From positions 186,001 through 250,000 of the forward strand of contig JAJTWZ010000001.1 in the NCBI GenBank assembly GCA_021463145.1: a DNA stretch of 64,000 nt, written 5' to 3'. The notes beneath the pieces are model-generated. The model saw only the letters and a program-made list of their open reading frames with translations, was not told where the DNA came from and searched no databases. Below are positions 8,853 to 17,275 of the stretch, one piece after another (position 1 is the stretch's first letter; every line of letters begins with the position of its first letter). Origin of the DNA: Blastocatellia bacterium. GTDB taxonomy: Bacteria > Acidobacteriota > Blastocatellia > UBA7656 > JADIYM01. Both the position numbers and the translations under genes were made by a program.

Positions 8853-11800
8853 TCAGTCGTCAAGTGAGAACAGGTCCTCCAGGTCGGCACGCGTGAGCGT
8901 CTTTCCAAGCGATGCCTCGGCGCCCAGTACCCCGGCCACCAGTTCCCGCTTCTTAGACTGCAACTCGACGAGCTTGTCTTCGACAGTGCCCTTGGCGATA
9001 AGCTTGTACGCAAACACGTTTCGCGTCTGGCCGATGCGGTACGCACGATCCGTCGCCTGGTCCTCGACAGCGGGATTCCACCAGGGATCGTAGTGGATGA
9101 CGTAGTCGGCGCCCGTCAGGTTCAGGCCCGTTCCACCGGCCTTGAGGCTGATGAGGAAGAGCGGCACCGTCGGATCTTCGTTGAAATGACGGACCCTTTC
9201 GGCGCGATCCTTCGTCGAGCCGTCGAGGTACTCGTAGTCGATCTGCTCCGCATCGAGCCACTCACGCATGATCGCCAGCATCTCCGTGAACTGGCTGAAG
9301 ATGAGCGCCCGATGACCTTCCGAAACGAGCTCGTGCACCATCTCCTGAAGCAGTTCCATCTTCGCCGACACCAGCTTTTCTTCATCGACAGGCAGTTTCA
9401 GAAGCCGCGGATGGCAGCACACCTGCCGCAGCTTGAGGAGTGCGGCGAGGATCGAGATATGGCTCTTCTCGATCCCCTTCTCGTCGATCTGTTCGAACAG
9501 CGTCTTCCTCGTGAGTGCAAGGACGTCACGGTATAGCGCCCGCTGCTCGGGGAGCAGGTCGAAGTGGACCACCGATTCGAACTTCTCCGGCAGGTCGTCC
9601 GCCACCTCGTTCTTCATTCGGCGGAGAATGAATGGAAAGACGCGGCGCCGCAGTTTCGCTTCGGCTTCCCGGTCGCCGCGAGTGGTGATCGGAACCTCGT
9701 AGTGCTGACGGAATCGCGGAAGCGATCCGAGCAGCCCGGGAGTCAGAAAGTCGAAGATCGACCAGAGTTCGGAAAGCCGGTTCTCGATCGGAGTTCCGGT
9801 GAGTGCAAGCCTGTGATCCGAGCGAAGGCGCTTGCTCGCCCTTGCCGTCTGTGACTCCGGGTTCTTGATGTTCTGCGCCTCGTCGAGAATGACGTACCTG
9901 AACTCATGTTCCCCGAGCGTCTCGACGTCTCGCCGCAGAAGGGCATAGTTCGTGATGACGAGATCGTGCGACGCAATTTTCGCGAAGCGCTCGTTCCGTC
10001 CGGGACCGGTAAGGTCCAACACCTTGAGCGACGGCGCGAACTTCTCGGCCTCTTCCTGCCAGTTGACGACGACGCTGGCCGGCACGACGACGAGCGATGG
10101 TTTCTTGCCATCCTGCTTCTTGGTTTTCAGGAGTAGCGCGAGCGCCTGTACGGTCTTTCCGAGGCCCATGTCGTCGGCCAGCACCCCCGACAAGGAATAC
10201 CGGTTGAGGAACCAGAGCCAGTCGAGTCCACGCTGCTGGTAAGGCCGCAATGTCGCTTTCAGCGTCTTGGGCGGCTCGCTGCGGCCGACACCTTCGAAGC
10301 CCTGGAGACGCTTGATGAACTGCCTGAAGCCAACCGACGGCTTCAAACCGTCCTGTTCGCCAAGCCGCTCGGCCAGCTCGTTGGCCTCGAACAGGTTCAC
10401 CCGGAACTTCCCATCCGGTTCCGGCCGCGCCTGAACGGTATTCAGCGCTTCCGAAAGCTTCACGAGCCGGTCTCGCGGAATTTCCACGTGGCTGCCGTCC
10501 GCAAGCTGCATATAGCGCTCGCCGGAAACCAGGGCGTGCTGGAGCGTGACGATGTCGATGACGTGATCGCCCGCCTTGGCCGTGATGTCGAGAGTAAACC
10601 ACTCGATTCCGCTCGACGCATCGACGTTGATCGACAGATCGAACTTCTTGCGCGAGACACGAAAATCTCCGAGGCTCTCCGCGCCGTAAATCTTCCACTC
10701 CGCGCCAAGCCCCTTGAGTTCGGAGCTCACGAAATCCAGTGCTGCGTCGCCGAGAGCTACGAATGTGTCGCTCGAGGTGTATGTCGGAGAGAAGCCGAAA
10801 TCGAGGAGCTTCTGTCGAGCCAGCGCCTCGGACGAAGCCTCACGCTCTGCCCAGAGGCGCTCCCCGGCGCGAACGTACTTGGCGTCGCCTGTCACTCGAA
10901 GGCCGGCGTACTCGAAACCGAGACGAGCTTCGAGCGCGCCGAGCTGTCGAGGCGCAAGCGTGAGCACGACGGACGGCGAAACCTTCTTGAGCTCGACGGC
11001 GCTTGCCGCCGCCGACAAACGGATCTCGATACCAGGCGCAGGTTCCGGTGCAACGTCGAACAGAAATCGCGGGGTGTCGTCGCCGCCGATTCTCTGCTCG
11101 CCGCTCGATCCAAGCTGGCCCGCAAGTGCCGACGCCCGCGGTGTCACGCGACAAACGAGCGATCCCGCCCGGAGCCACGAGACGTCGCCTGCAAAGAGCC
11201 GGACGTCAGCGAGTGCGACGGCGCGATCCGAGTTCGGAAGCCGCCAGGTAGCCCGCATGGTCAGCTCATCCTCCGACGTCACGTCCGTCTCGAGCACGAG
11301 ACGCGCCGGTTCTGCCGAAAAGACGATGCGCTCTCCGGTCCAATCGTCGAACACACCGCCCGAAGCGCTCAACAGGTGCAGCAGCGTCGCGGCGTCCTCA
11401 TTCGTCAGCCGAAACACCTTCCTGCGCGTATCCGCCGTCCCGTGCTGCACGACGAACTGGAGCAGCAGTTCGTCGGACCGGCGTAAGCGGATCTCGTCGA
11501 CAGGCGCCGCCGGCGCAGGCGTCCTGCGACGGCGCGAGCGCCCCGCACGCGCGACTGTCTGCCCGGACAGGATCGGACGGAGGTTCGTAACGGGCTGGGT
11601 GGTCCTCGAGTCGACGATCGTCAACTCGAGGCCATCGTTGGCCTGGCGAACCCGGTATCGAAAGCGCTTCGCATCGGGGTCGCTGGCCTGCCGTGTGCCG
11701 CTTGCGCTGATGATGTTGAGAAGCGGAGAACCGAGGTCGACAGCCGCGCGGCCGACCGAAACCGGTGCGGGTATCGGGACAACGGCCGCTCCGCCTTCGC

Positions 11801-12332
11801 CGAGGAACGCGGCCGGATCGACGTGCGGCGCATCCTCGCCCGGCGTTCCGCGCCGGCGCCGGCGAGGGCGGCGTCGGCGCCGCTTCTGGGTGCGCTCGAC
11901 GGCTTCGCCTTCCGGCTTCGCATCGGCGGCCGGTTCGACCGCGTCATCCGGACTCGCGGCATCGGCATCGACACCGGCCGCACTGTTTGCAGCGCTCTCC
12001 GGATTCCCGTTGCGTGAAGATCGTCCGTTGCCGCGCGGCCTGGCGGCTGCCTGCTTCGAACCGTCGAGGCAGTACGACATTGCGACAGCCACAGCGTGCT
12101 TGCACCAGGGACCTACATTGAACGGGCACGTACAGCGAGCGCCAAACTTGCTCGGCCGCAGGTCGATCTCGACCCGGTACGGATACTGATCGCTTCCTTT
12201 GACCCGGCCGCGAACCGATCCATTGTCTGCCGTTACGCTGAGGACGCGGCCGGTACGGAAGTACTGCTGGCCGCGATCAAAAATGGACTCGCCTGCAAGA
12301 CTTGCAAGTCGCTCGATCGTCAGATCGCTCAT
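8853..12332 (-). CDS. SWIM zinc-finger SNF2-family DEAD/H helicase
   Basis: A 1159-aa protein. An N-terminal SWIM zinc finger (CTCPFNVGPWCKHAVA, about residues 68-83) is followed by a Lys/Arg tract (KRRRRRPRRRRRG near 150-165), a long middle region, and the SNF2 ATPase core. The core shows LADDMGLGKTVQALA (Walker A), ILDEAQNIKN (DEAQ box) and helicase C motifs (FSQFTEM, KAGGTGLNLTGAD, QATDRAYRIGQT). Bacterial members are RapA/HepA-like double-strand DNA translocases that remodel RNA polymerase or DNA complexes. The client here is unknown. DinB and methyltransferase genes follow on the same strand. The candidate RNA at 12376-12555 lies just upstream. Confidence 0.93.
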   Translation of the reverse strand: MSDLTIERLASLAGESIFDRGQQYFRTGRVLSVTADNGSVRGRVKGSDQYPYRVEIDLRPSKFGARCTCPFNVGPWCKHAVAVAMSYCLDGSKQAAARPRGNGRSSRNGNPESAANSAAGVDADAASPDDAVEPAADAKPEGEAVERTQKRRRRRPRRRRRGTPGEDAPHVDPAAFLGEGGAAVVPIPAPVSVGRAAVDLGSPLLNIISASGTRQASDPDAKRFRYRVRQANDGLELTIVDSRTTQPVTNLRPILSGQTVARAGRSRRRRTPAPAAPVDEIRLRRSDELLLQFVVQHGTADTRRKVFRLTNEDAATLLHLLSASGGVFDDWTGERIVFSAEPARLVLETDVTSEDELTMRATWRLPNSDRAVALADVRLFAGDVSWLRAGSLVCRVTPRASALAGQLGSSGEQRIGGDDTPRFLFDVAPEPAPGIEIRLSAAASAVELKKVSPSVVLTLAPRQLGALEARLGFEYAGLRVTGDAKYVRAGERLWAEREASSEALARQKLLDFGFSPTYTSSDTFVALGDAALDFVSSELKGLGAEWKIYGAESLGDFRVSRKKFDLSINVDASSGIEWFTLDITAKAGDHVIDIVTLQHALVSGERYMQLADGSHVEIPRDRLVKLSEALNTVQARPEPDGKFRVNLFEANELAERLGEQDGLKPSVGFRQFIKRLQGFEGVGRSEPPKTLKATLRPYQQRGLDWLWFLNRYSLSGVLADDMGLGKTVQALALLLKTKKQDGKKPSLVVVPASVVVNWQEEAEKFAPSLKVLDLTGPGRNERFAKIASHDLVITNYALLRRDVETLGEHEFRYVILDEAQNIKNPESQTARASKRLRSDHRLALTGTPIENRLSELWSIFDFLTPGLLGSLPRFRQHYEVPITTRGDREAEAKLRRRVFPFILRRMKNEVADDLPEKFESVVHFDLLPEQRALYRDVLALTRKTLFEQIDEKGIEKSHISILAALLKLRQVCCHPRLLKLPVDEEKLVSAKMELLQEMVHELVSEGHRALIFSQFTEMLAIMREWLDAEQIDYEYLDGSTKDRAERVRHFNEDPTVPLFLISLKAGGTGLNLTGADYVIHYDPWWNPAVEDQATDRAYRIGQTRNVFAYKLIAKGTVEDKLVELQSKKRELVAGVLGAEASLGKTLTRADLEDLFSLDD

Positions 12333-12375
12333 ATTCTGATGTTCGTTTCCTGCACTCTTCGATTCACTGCAACGT

Positions 12376-12555
12376 GTCTGGAGATCCTGCCTGCCGACTC
12401 CGCCGAAGATTACCCACGCTATCGGCTACCGAATACCTGGGCTGTTACCGTCTCAATCGTTCGGGCTGTCCGTCCCAGTGGACCGGGTGACCGGCACTTC
12501 CCTGCTGCGTCTTCGCCCCACGCCCGTTGGCAACCGGGGGAGCGACCCTCCAAAC
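12376..12555 (-). ncRNA. Candidate structured RNA, 6S-like
   Basis: On the minus strand a TATAGT box (12568-12563), with TTGCTT 18 bases upstream, would place the start of transcription at 12555. The RNA from there begins with GTTTGGAG, which pairs with CTCCAGAC at 12383-12376 (8 bp, one G-U) to close a 180-base unit. Inner helices include CGAAGA with TCTTCG and the local hairpin CCGG-TCAC-CCGG. Length, closing stem and promoter-proximal 5' end fit 6S RNA, which sequesters RNA polymerase. It lacks a terminator T-run. Alternatively it is simply the folded leader of the SNF2 gene, 44 bases downstream. Identity is inference. Confidence 0.35.
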
Positions 12556-12562
12556 GGCGGGC

Positions 12563-12594
12563 ACTATACCCCGTTTTGATTTGGAGAAGCAAGA
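12563..12594 (-). promoter_or_regulatory. Putative sigma-70 promoter for the candidate RNA / SNF2 gene
   Basis: Reading the minus strand: TTGCTT, 18-base spacer, TATAGT, then a 7-base discriminator before G at 12555. The -10 matches 5 of 6 consensus bases; the -35 matches only the TTG. Confidence 0.4.
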
Positions 12595-12603
12595 CTTCGT
12601 AGA

Positions 12604-13209
12604 ATGAGCGCGATGAGCGATCACGAACGTGAGCGGCGAGTCGCGGCAATCCTGCTTGCGGGGGGGCGATCGACACGAATGGGAGACTTCAAGCAGTGCA
12701 TGCACTTTCGAGGAACCACGATCGTCGAAGCCTGCGTCCGGACGCTGCTCGCAACGTCAGTGGACGACGTGGTCGTCGTGACTGGCCATCGATCCTCGGA
12801 CGTTGCCGCGTGCCTCTCTCCATATGGAGTCCGCCTGGTGCACAATTCGGCGTATGCTGACGGTATGTCGACAAGCGTTCTCGCGGGTGTATGCGCCATC
12901 GAGCCCGAAGATGCAATGATGATCTGCCTTTGCGACCAGCCTCATCTGCTGCCCGAGGTTTTCGAAACCGTCATTGGCGCTTACAGGTCCACTGGCGCCG
13001 CCATCGTAATGCCGGCGATCGCGGGCGACACGGGACATCCCGTCATCTTCGCCCCCTCCTTGCGATCCGAGATACTCGCCGTGGATCCGTCCGTGGGTCT
13101 TCGATCCGTCACGTATGCGAACCGCAGCCGGACACTGCGAGTTCCCGTGGATTCGCTCGGCGTCCTCGACGACATCGATACGCAGGAGGACTACGAGCGA
13201 TTGCGCTGA
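12604..13209 (+). CDS. MobA/MocA-like nucleotidyltransferase
   Basis: A 201-aa NTP-transferase. LAGGRSTRMGDFKQ near residues 18-31 is the nucleotide-binding loop shared by MobA and MocA, and CDQPHL near 110 is the metal-binding Asp motif. MocA attaches CMP, and MobA GMP, to molybdopterin; related enzymes act on other small molecules. No molybdoenzyme or moa/moe gene lies nearby, so the substrate is open. The start at 12604 has TTGGAG upstream at rather long spacing; ATG 12613 is an alternative. Followed after 22 bases by the penicillin-binding protein gene. Confidence 0.8.
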   Translation: MSAMSDHERERRVAAILLAGGRSTRMGDFKQCMHFRGTTIVEACVRTLLATSVDDVVVVTGHRSSDVAACLSPYGVRLVHNSAYADGMSTSVLAGVCAIEPEDAMMICLCDQPHLLPEVFETVIGAYRSTGAAIVMPAIAGDTGHPVIFAPSLRSEILAVDPSVGLRSVTYANRSRTLRVPVDSLGVLDDIDTQEDYERLR

Positions 13210-13231
13210 CGCATCGCCCGGCTTCCAAGAC

Positions 13232-15769
13232 ATGAGCGCGCCCTTGAAGCCCCAGAAGGTGCAGCCTCGATTCCGCCGCAAGAGCCTTTGGCGCCGAATC
13301 GTCACGCCGCGTAAGGTCGCTGTGCTCGGCATTTTCGCGGCGATCGGGCTCGGAGTGTTCGGTTACTTCTACGTGCAGTACAGCCGGATGCTCGACGCGA
13401 AGCTCCGTGGCGACGTCCTGATCCGTACGTCGGGCATTTACGCACAGCCTCGCACGATACGAGCCGGTCAGAGTGTATCGGTCGCGGAGCTCAAGTCTCA
13501 TTTCGACGATCTCGGATACGCCGAGACCGCGGAGGCGACGGATCCGAACCGCGGGCGATATTCATTCGACAGCAACGGAATGACGATCGTCCCCGGCACC
13601 GACGCCATCGTCGACGGGCAGAAGATCTTCCCTGCAGCGACTATCACGTTCACCAAGGACGGAAGCTCGATCGCCAGGATCGCGGAGCCGGGCACGAACA
13701 AGCCGATCTCGGCCATCACGATCGAGCCCGAACTTCTTACTACCGTCTCGAACCACAACCGCGAGAAGCGGAAGAACGTCGCCTACGACGACATTCCGAA
13801 GAACCTTGTCAATGCGATCGTAGCCATCGAGGATCGGCGGTTTCTCGAGCATCGCGGAATCGATTACCGGGGACTCGTTCGCGCCGTCTGGGTCAACGTG
13901 ACCAACGGCGAGATCACCCAGGGCGGGTCCACGCTCACGCAACAACTCGTCAAGAACCTCTTCCTGACGTCGGAGCGAACCTACAAGCGCAAGCTCCAGG
14001 AAGCATTTCTTGCGATCGTTCTCGAGACCCGTCTGACGAAGGATCAGATCATGCAGCTCTACTGCAACGAGATCTTTCTGGGTCAGCAGGGCACGTACTC
14101 GATAAATGGCGTGGGCGAGGCCGCAACCGTCTACTTCGACAAGGACGTCTCGAAGCTCGAGCTCCACGAGTGCGCGCTCATCGCCGGCATCGTGCGCGGT
14201 CCGTCGCTTTACTCCCCGTACTCGAATCCGGAAAAGGCCCTCGAGCGCCGCAACCAGGTGCTCGACGCCATGGTCGAAATGACGTTCGTTACGCCAGAGG
14301 AAGCGGCCGCCGCGAAGAGTCGCGACCTGGAGGTCGTGGCCAGGCGCGTGGTCGCGAACGCGGATGCTCCGTACTTCATCGACTACCTGCAGAAGGAGTT
14401 GCAGACCGTATTCCCCGGTACGGAACTCGCCAGTCAGTCGCTGCGGATCTATTCGACGATCGACATGGACCTGCAGCACGCGGCGGAGAGATCGGTGCGC
14501 GAAAATCTCGCCGCGCTCGACAAGGTGGTGCCCGACAAGAAGACGAAGCTCGCTAATCCCGACATGCAGGTTCAGGCGGCGCTCATCGCGTTGAACCCGA
14601 AAACCGGCGAGATCTACGCAATGGTCGGCGGACGGGACTACGAGGCGAGCCAGCTCAATCGGGCGACTGACGCGAAGCGGCAGCCGGGTTCCGTTTTCAA
14701 GCCGGTCGTTTACGCCGCCGCGATCGAATCGGCATACGGCGCGACCGGATTGCCGCAGCCGATCACGCCGGTCACGCCGTTCCTCGACGCGCCGGAGAAG
14801 TTCATCACACCGCAGGGCGACGTCTACGAGCCCGACAATTACGGAAAGTCCTACACCAAGAAGGAGCTTCCACTGCGCGAAGGGCTCGTGAAGTCCCTCA
14901 ACGTGATAACTGTCCGGGTGGCGGAGCGAATCGGCCTTTTCCAGGTTCAACAGGTAGCGACGAAACTCGGCCTGCCGAAGCCGCCGGCGTTTCTCTCTAC
15001 GGCGCTCGGCACGACCGAAGCCACACCGCTCGAGGTTGCCGAGGCGTACACGGCATTCGCCGATCTCGGTCAGCGCGCCAAGCCCACTGGACTTGCGCGC
15101 GTGACGAACGGTGAAGGAGCGACGGTTCGCGCTCTTCGTCCGGAGGTCCAACCCGCCATCCACCCGCAGACCGCCTTCATCATCACCGATTTCATGAAGG
15201 ACGTTATCAATCGCGGAACTGCGGCCGGCGCTCGGGCTCGTGGATTTTCCGCCGTTGCGGCAGGAAAGACCGGCACATCCCGGGACGGATGGTTCGCCGG
15301 ATACACTCCAAACCTCGTTTGCGTCGTGTATGTGGGCTTCGACAAGGGTGAGCAGCTCGGGCTCGAGGGCTCGAAGTCGGCGCTGCCGATCTGGACGGAT
15401 TTCATGAAGTCGGCGCTGAAATACCGGCCGGAACTGGGCGGCAGCGAGTTCGAGAAGCCCGCGGACGGATACGTCGAGGTGGACGTCGATCCGGAATCGG
15501 GCGGGCTCGCTACCCCACACTGCCTGTCGCACCGAGTCGAACTCTTCATCGCTGGCTCCGAACCGAAGGATCCCTGTCCGATTCACGACAGCAGCTTCGC
15601 CGAGCCGAACCCAGACGACGGGTCGGACCTCGACACTCCGCCGTACAAGGCGCCGCCGCAAGGCGATCGGCCGAAAAGCGACAAGAGCGGCGACAAGAAG
15701 GACCGAAAACAGAAGGACAAATCTGACCGGCCAAGACGCGTGAAGTCCGACGAAGACGACGACAACTGA
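13232..15769 (+). CDS. Class A penicillin-binding protein (PBP1B-like)
   Basis: An 845-aa bifunctional peptidoglycan synthase. Order: short cytoplasmic tail, one TM helix (VAVLGIFAAIGLGVFGYFY), a UB2H-like segment (YAQPRTIRAGQSVSVAEL), then glycosyltransferase GT51 with EDRRFLEHRGID and GGSTLTQQLVKN. The transpeptidase follows with SVFK (SxxK), SLN and KTGTS motifs. A charged, Lys/Asp-rich tail closes the protein. The UB2H-like part resembles PBP1B, where LpoB binds, rather than PBP1A. Start ATG 13232 follows the nucleotidyltransferase stop by 22 bases. All catalytic motifs are intact. Confidence 0.93.
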   Translation: MSAPLKPQKVQPRFRRKSLWRRIVTPRKVAVLGIFAAIGLGVFGYFYVQYSRMLDAKLRGDVLIRTSGIYAQPRTIRAGQSVSVAELKSHFDDLGYAETAEATDPNRGRYSFDSNGMTIVPGTDAIVDGQKIFPAATITFTKDGSSIARIAEPGTNKPISAITIEPELLTTVSNHNREKRKNVAYDDIPKNLVNAIVAIEDRRFLEHRGIDYRGLVRAVWVNVTNGEITQGGSTLTQQLVKNLFLTSERTYKRKLQEAFLAIVLETRLTKDQIMQLYCNEIFLGQQGTYSINGVGEAATVYFDKDVSKLELHECALIAGIVRGPSLYSPYSNPEKALERRNQVLDAMVEMTFVTPEEAAAAKSRDLEVVARRVVANADAPYFIDYLQKELQTVFPGTELASQSLRIYSTIDMDLQHAAERSVRENLAALDKVVPDKKTKLANPDMQVQAALIALNPKTGEIYAMVGGRDYEASQLNRATDAKRQPGSVFKPVVYAAAIESAYGATGLPQPITPVTPFLDAPEKFITPQGDVYEPDNYGKSYTKKELPLREGLVKSLNVITVRVAERIGLFQVQQVATKLGLPKPPAFLSTALGTTEATPLEVAEAYTAFADLGQRAKPTGLARVTNGEGATVRALRPEVQPAIHPQTAFIITDFMKDVINRGTAAGARARGFSAVAAGKTGTSRDGWFAGYTPNLVCVVYVGFDKGEQLGLEGSKSALPIWTDFMKSALKYRPELGGSEFEKPADGYVEVDVDPESGGLATPHCLSHRVELFIAGSEPKDPCPIHDSSFAEPNPDDGSDLDTPPYKAPPQGDRPKSDKSGDKKDRKQKDKSDRPRRVKSDEDDDN

Positions 15770-15805
15770 CGGCCATACTCCTGCGCAATGGCACGGAGTC
15801 ACCAG

Positions 15806-16465
15806 TCAGTCACCGGCGGGCGGACCAATACGCGGAACTTCGACAGCGTCTTCAATCTGAGTCAGCGAGTCGTCCTCCCGCTTCGGGGCGACCGTCTCGA
15901 ACGTCAAGCGGTCCAGTCGCTCACGGAACCCGTCCGCCTCCAGCCGTTTCCACATTGCGACTGCCGACCGGTAACTTTCGTGTCGCTGCCCGCGCATCTT
16001 GTTGATTGCGCCAAGCACGCCGGCGCGCTCCGAGCCCGCGGCACGTCTCGCCAGTTCCCGGCGGAACTTTTCGAACGTCATCGGACGTCGGACGGCCCGT
16101 GGACGCAACGCTCGTCGAGCAACGAGCAGTGCAGCGCTCGACGACATCTCGTCCAGCGATCTCTGAAAGTCCGGGATGAAGACATCGGCATCGTGGAGCT
16201 CGCCGAGATAGTCCTGTATCTCCGACAGCGCTTCCAGAATCGGGGCCACGAGCTCGCTCTCGTAACAGGGAGCGAAGAATTCGAGGCTGTACCGGAGCCG
16301 CTTGATCGAAATCCGAAGGTCGTGCATACCGTGCGAGTCGTGTGGATCGTCGAGCGCCGGAGCGTGCGCGTACACCTCCGCAATGCGCACGGACAGGGCC
16401 CGCGTAGCATTCCAGGCAAACGACTCGGCACAATCGACATCCTCGACGTTCCACATCTTCGCCAT
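15806..16465 (-). CDS. CHAD-domain protein, C-terminal half unit
   Basis: A 219-aa product that starts at ATG 16465, where an AAGGAG sits inside the end of the upstream gene. It carries MHDLRISIKRLRYSLEFF and LSEIQDYLGELHDADVF, the motifs typical of the second four-helix bundle of CHAD domains. CHAD domains bind polyphosphate through conserved His/Arg/Lys faces. A full CHAD has both bundles in one chain; here the first is encoded by the adjacent gene. Both begin MAKxWxV, suggesting an old half-unit duplication. Likely co-translated (4-base gap). Confidence 0.8.
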   Translation of the reverse strand: MAKMWNVEDVDCAESFAWNATRALSVRIAEVYAHAPALDDPHDSHGMHDLRISIKRLRYSLEFFAPCYESELVAPILEALSEIQDYLGELHDADVFIPDFQRSLDEMSSSAALLVARRALRPRAVRRPMTFEKFRRELARRAAGSERAGVLGAINKMRGQRHESYRSAVAMWKRLEADGFRERLDRLTFETVAPKREDDSLTQIEDAVEVPRIGPPAGD

Positions 16466-16469
16466 CGGA

Positions 16470-16943
16470 TCAGGACTCCTTCCACACAAACGCGAGAAAG
16501 CTGTCAGCGTACCGGTCGGAATCGAGTTGCACGAGCATCGCATCGAGAGGCACGCGCGCGATTCGGCGGTCGCGCCGGGCAACGCGAATGAGGTGACGGA
16601 CCCCCGCACGCTCAGCGGGGGCCGCGCGTGCGAGAAGGTCCTCGTACCAATCGATACGGACGTCCAGGTCCCGAACTGTGCCAAGCGTCGCGGCGATTTC
16701 GCGCATCCGGTCCGAGTGGTGCCGCATCGCCTCGGGATCGAAACAATCGCGGAAGTTGCGCATCGCGGACCTGAGCCGCCGCGAACTCACGCGCATCGAG
16801 TGCAACTGCTCGATATCGGCACCGAGCAGGGTGCCTTCACGGTACGACATCATCTCTCGAAACCTCGTCTCGAGGATGAGCCGGGCGCATCGGCCAAGCG
16901 GCACATCCGGACCGAGACCGGCCACTTCCCACGCCTTCGCCAT
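16470..16943 (-). CDS. CHAD-domain protein, N-terminal half unit
   Basis: A 157-aa protein with LHSMRVSSRRLRSAMRNF and ATLGTVRDLDVRIDWYE, the classic motifs of the first CHAD bundle. It stops at 16470, four bases before the gene for the second half. The N-terminus MAKAWEVAGLGPDVPLG is echoed in the next gene. The two products probably assemble into one polyphosphate-binding CHAD module. It follows the small 109-aa gene by two bases. Confidence 0.8.
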   Translation of the reverse strand: MAKAWEVAGLGPDVPLGRCARLILETRFREMMSYREGTLLGADIEQLHSMRVSSRRLRSAMRNFRDCFDPEAMRHHSDRMREIAATLGTVRDLDVRIDWYEDLLARAAPAERAGVRHLIRVARRDRRIARVPLDAMLVQLDSDRYADSFLAFVWKES

Positions 16944-16945
16944 GG

Positions 16946-17275
16946 CTACCTAGACGTGCGCGCCCCAAGCGCGCGCCGGATCGTCGAAACGAGGTCCTCC
17001 CGAGTGGCGATTGAACCCCACTCGACATCCAGTTCCTCGAGAATCCGGATAGCTACGGAAACGATCGCGGCCTCGTCGATCGCCGTGCCTCGCGTCGAAT
17101 GCGCCGCGTCTTCGAGAAATGCGCGCTGTGCGGCGGTCAGGCGAACCTTCAACCTGGCGCGCGATTCACGCCGCGGGGCGACGACGGCATCCTCTAGCAA
17201 CTTCCGAGGTTGTGACACCTCGAGGTCCCGCTGGCGGATCTCTTCGAGCAGATCGGAGTATCGGATGCGATTCAC
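16946..17275 (-). CDS. Small protein of unknown function (109 aa)
   Basis: The start is GTG 17275 in a GTGA overlap with the ATPase stop. The protein is Arg-rich with a central block, VRLTAAQRAFLEDAA followed by TRGTAIDEAAIVSVAIRILEEL, whose spacing recalls ribbon-helix-helix DNA-binding proteins. That resemblance is weak, and no firm family is claimed. Lying between an ExeA-like ATPase and the CHAD pair, it is almost surely part of the same translation unit. Confidence 0.65.
   Translation of the reverse strand: MNRIRYSDLLEEIRQRDLEVSQPRKLLEDAVVAPRRESRARLKVRLTAAQRAFLEDAAHSTRGTAIDEAAIVSVAIRILEELDVEWGSIATREDLVSTIRRALGARTSR

Noticed and set aside
12376-12555. Cobalamin riboswitch
   Set aside because: A GGGAAGTGCCGGT stretch recalls it, but the B12 box and the CCGCAACTGT core are missing and no B12 gene follows.
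12376-12555. Signal recognition particle RNA
   Set aside because: A GCAGCAGGGAAG stretch is suggestive, but the conserved GGTCAGG...GGAAGGAAGCAGC apical domain is absent on either strand.
13562-15802. A 746-codon minus-strand frame
   Set aside because: It is the antisense shadow of the class A PBP, with no recognisable motif.
15806-16684. A longer CHAD gene starting at 16684
   Set aside because: The extra N-terminal part overlaps the upstream CHAD gene in another frame and lacks CHAD motifs; ATG 16465 has its own ribosome site.
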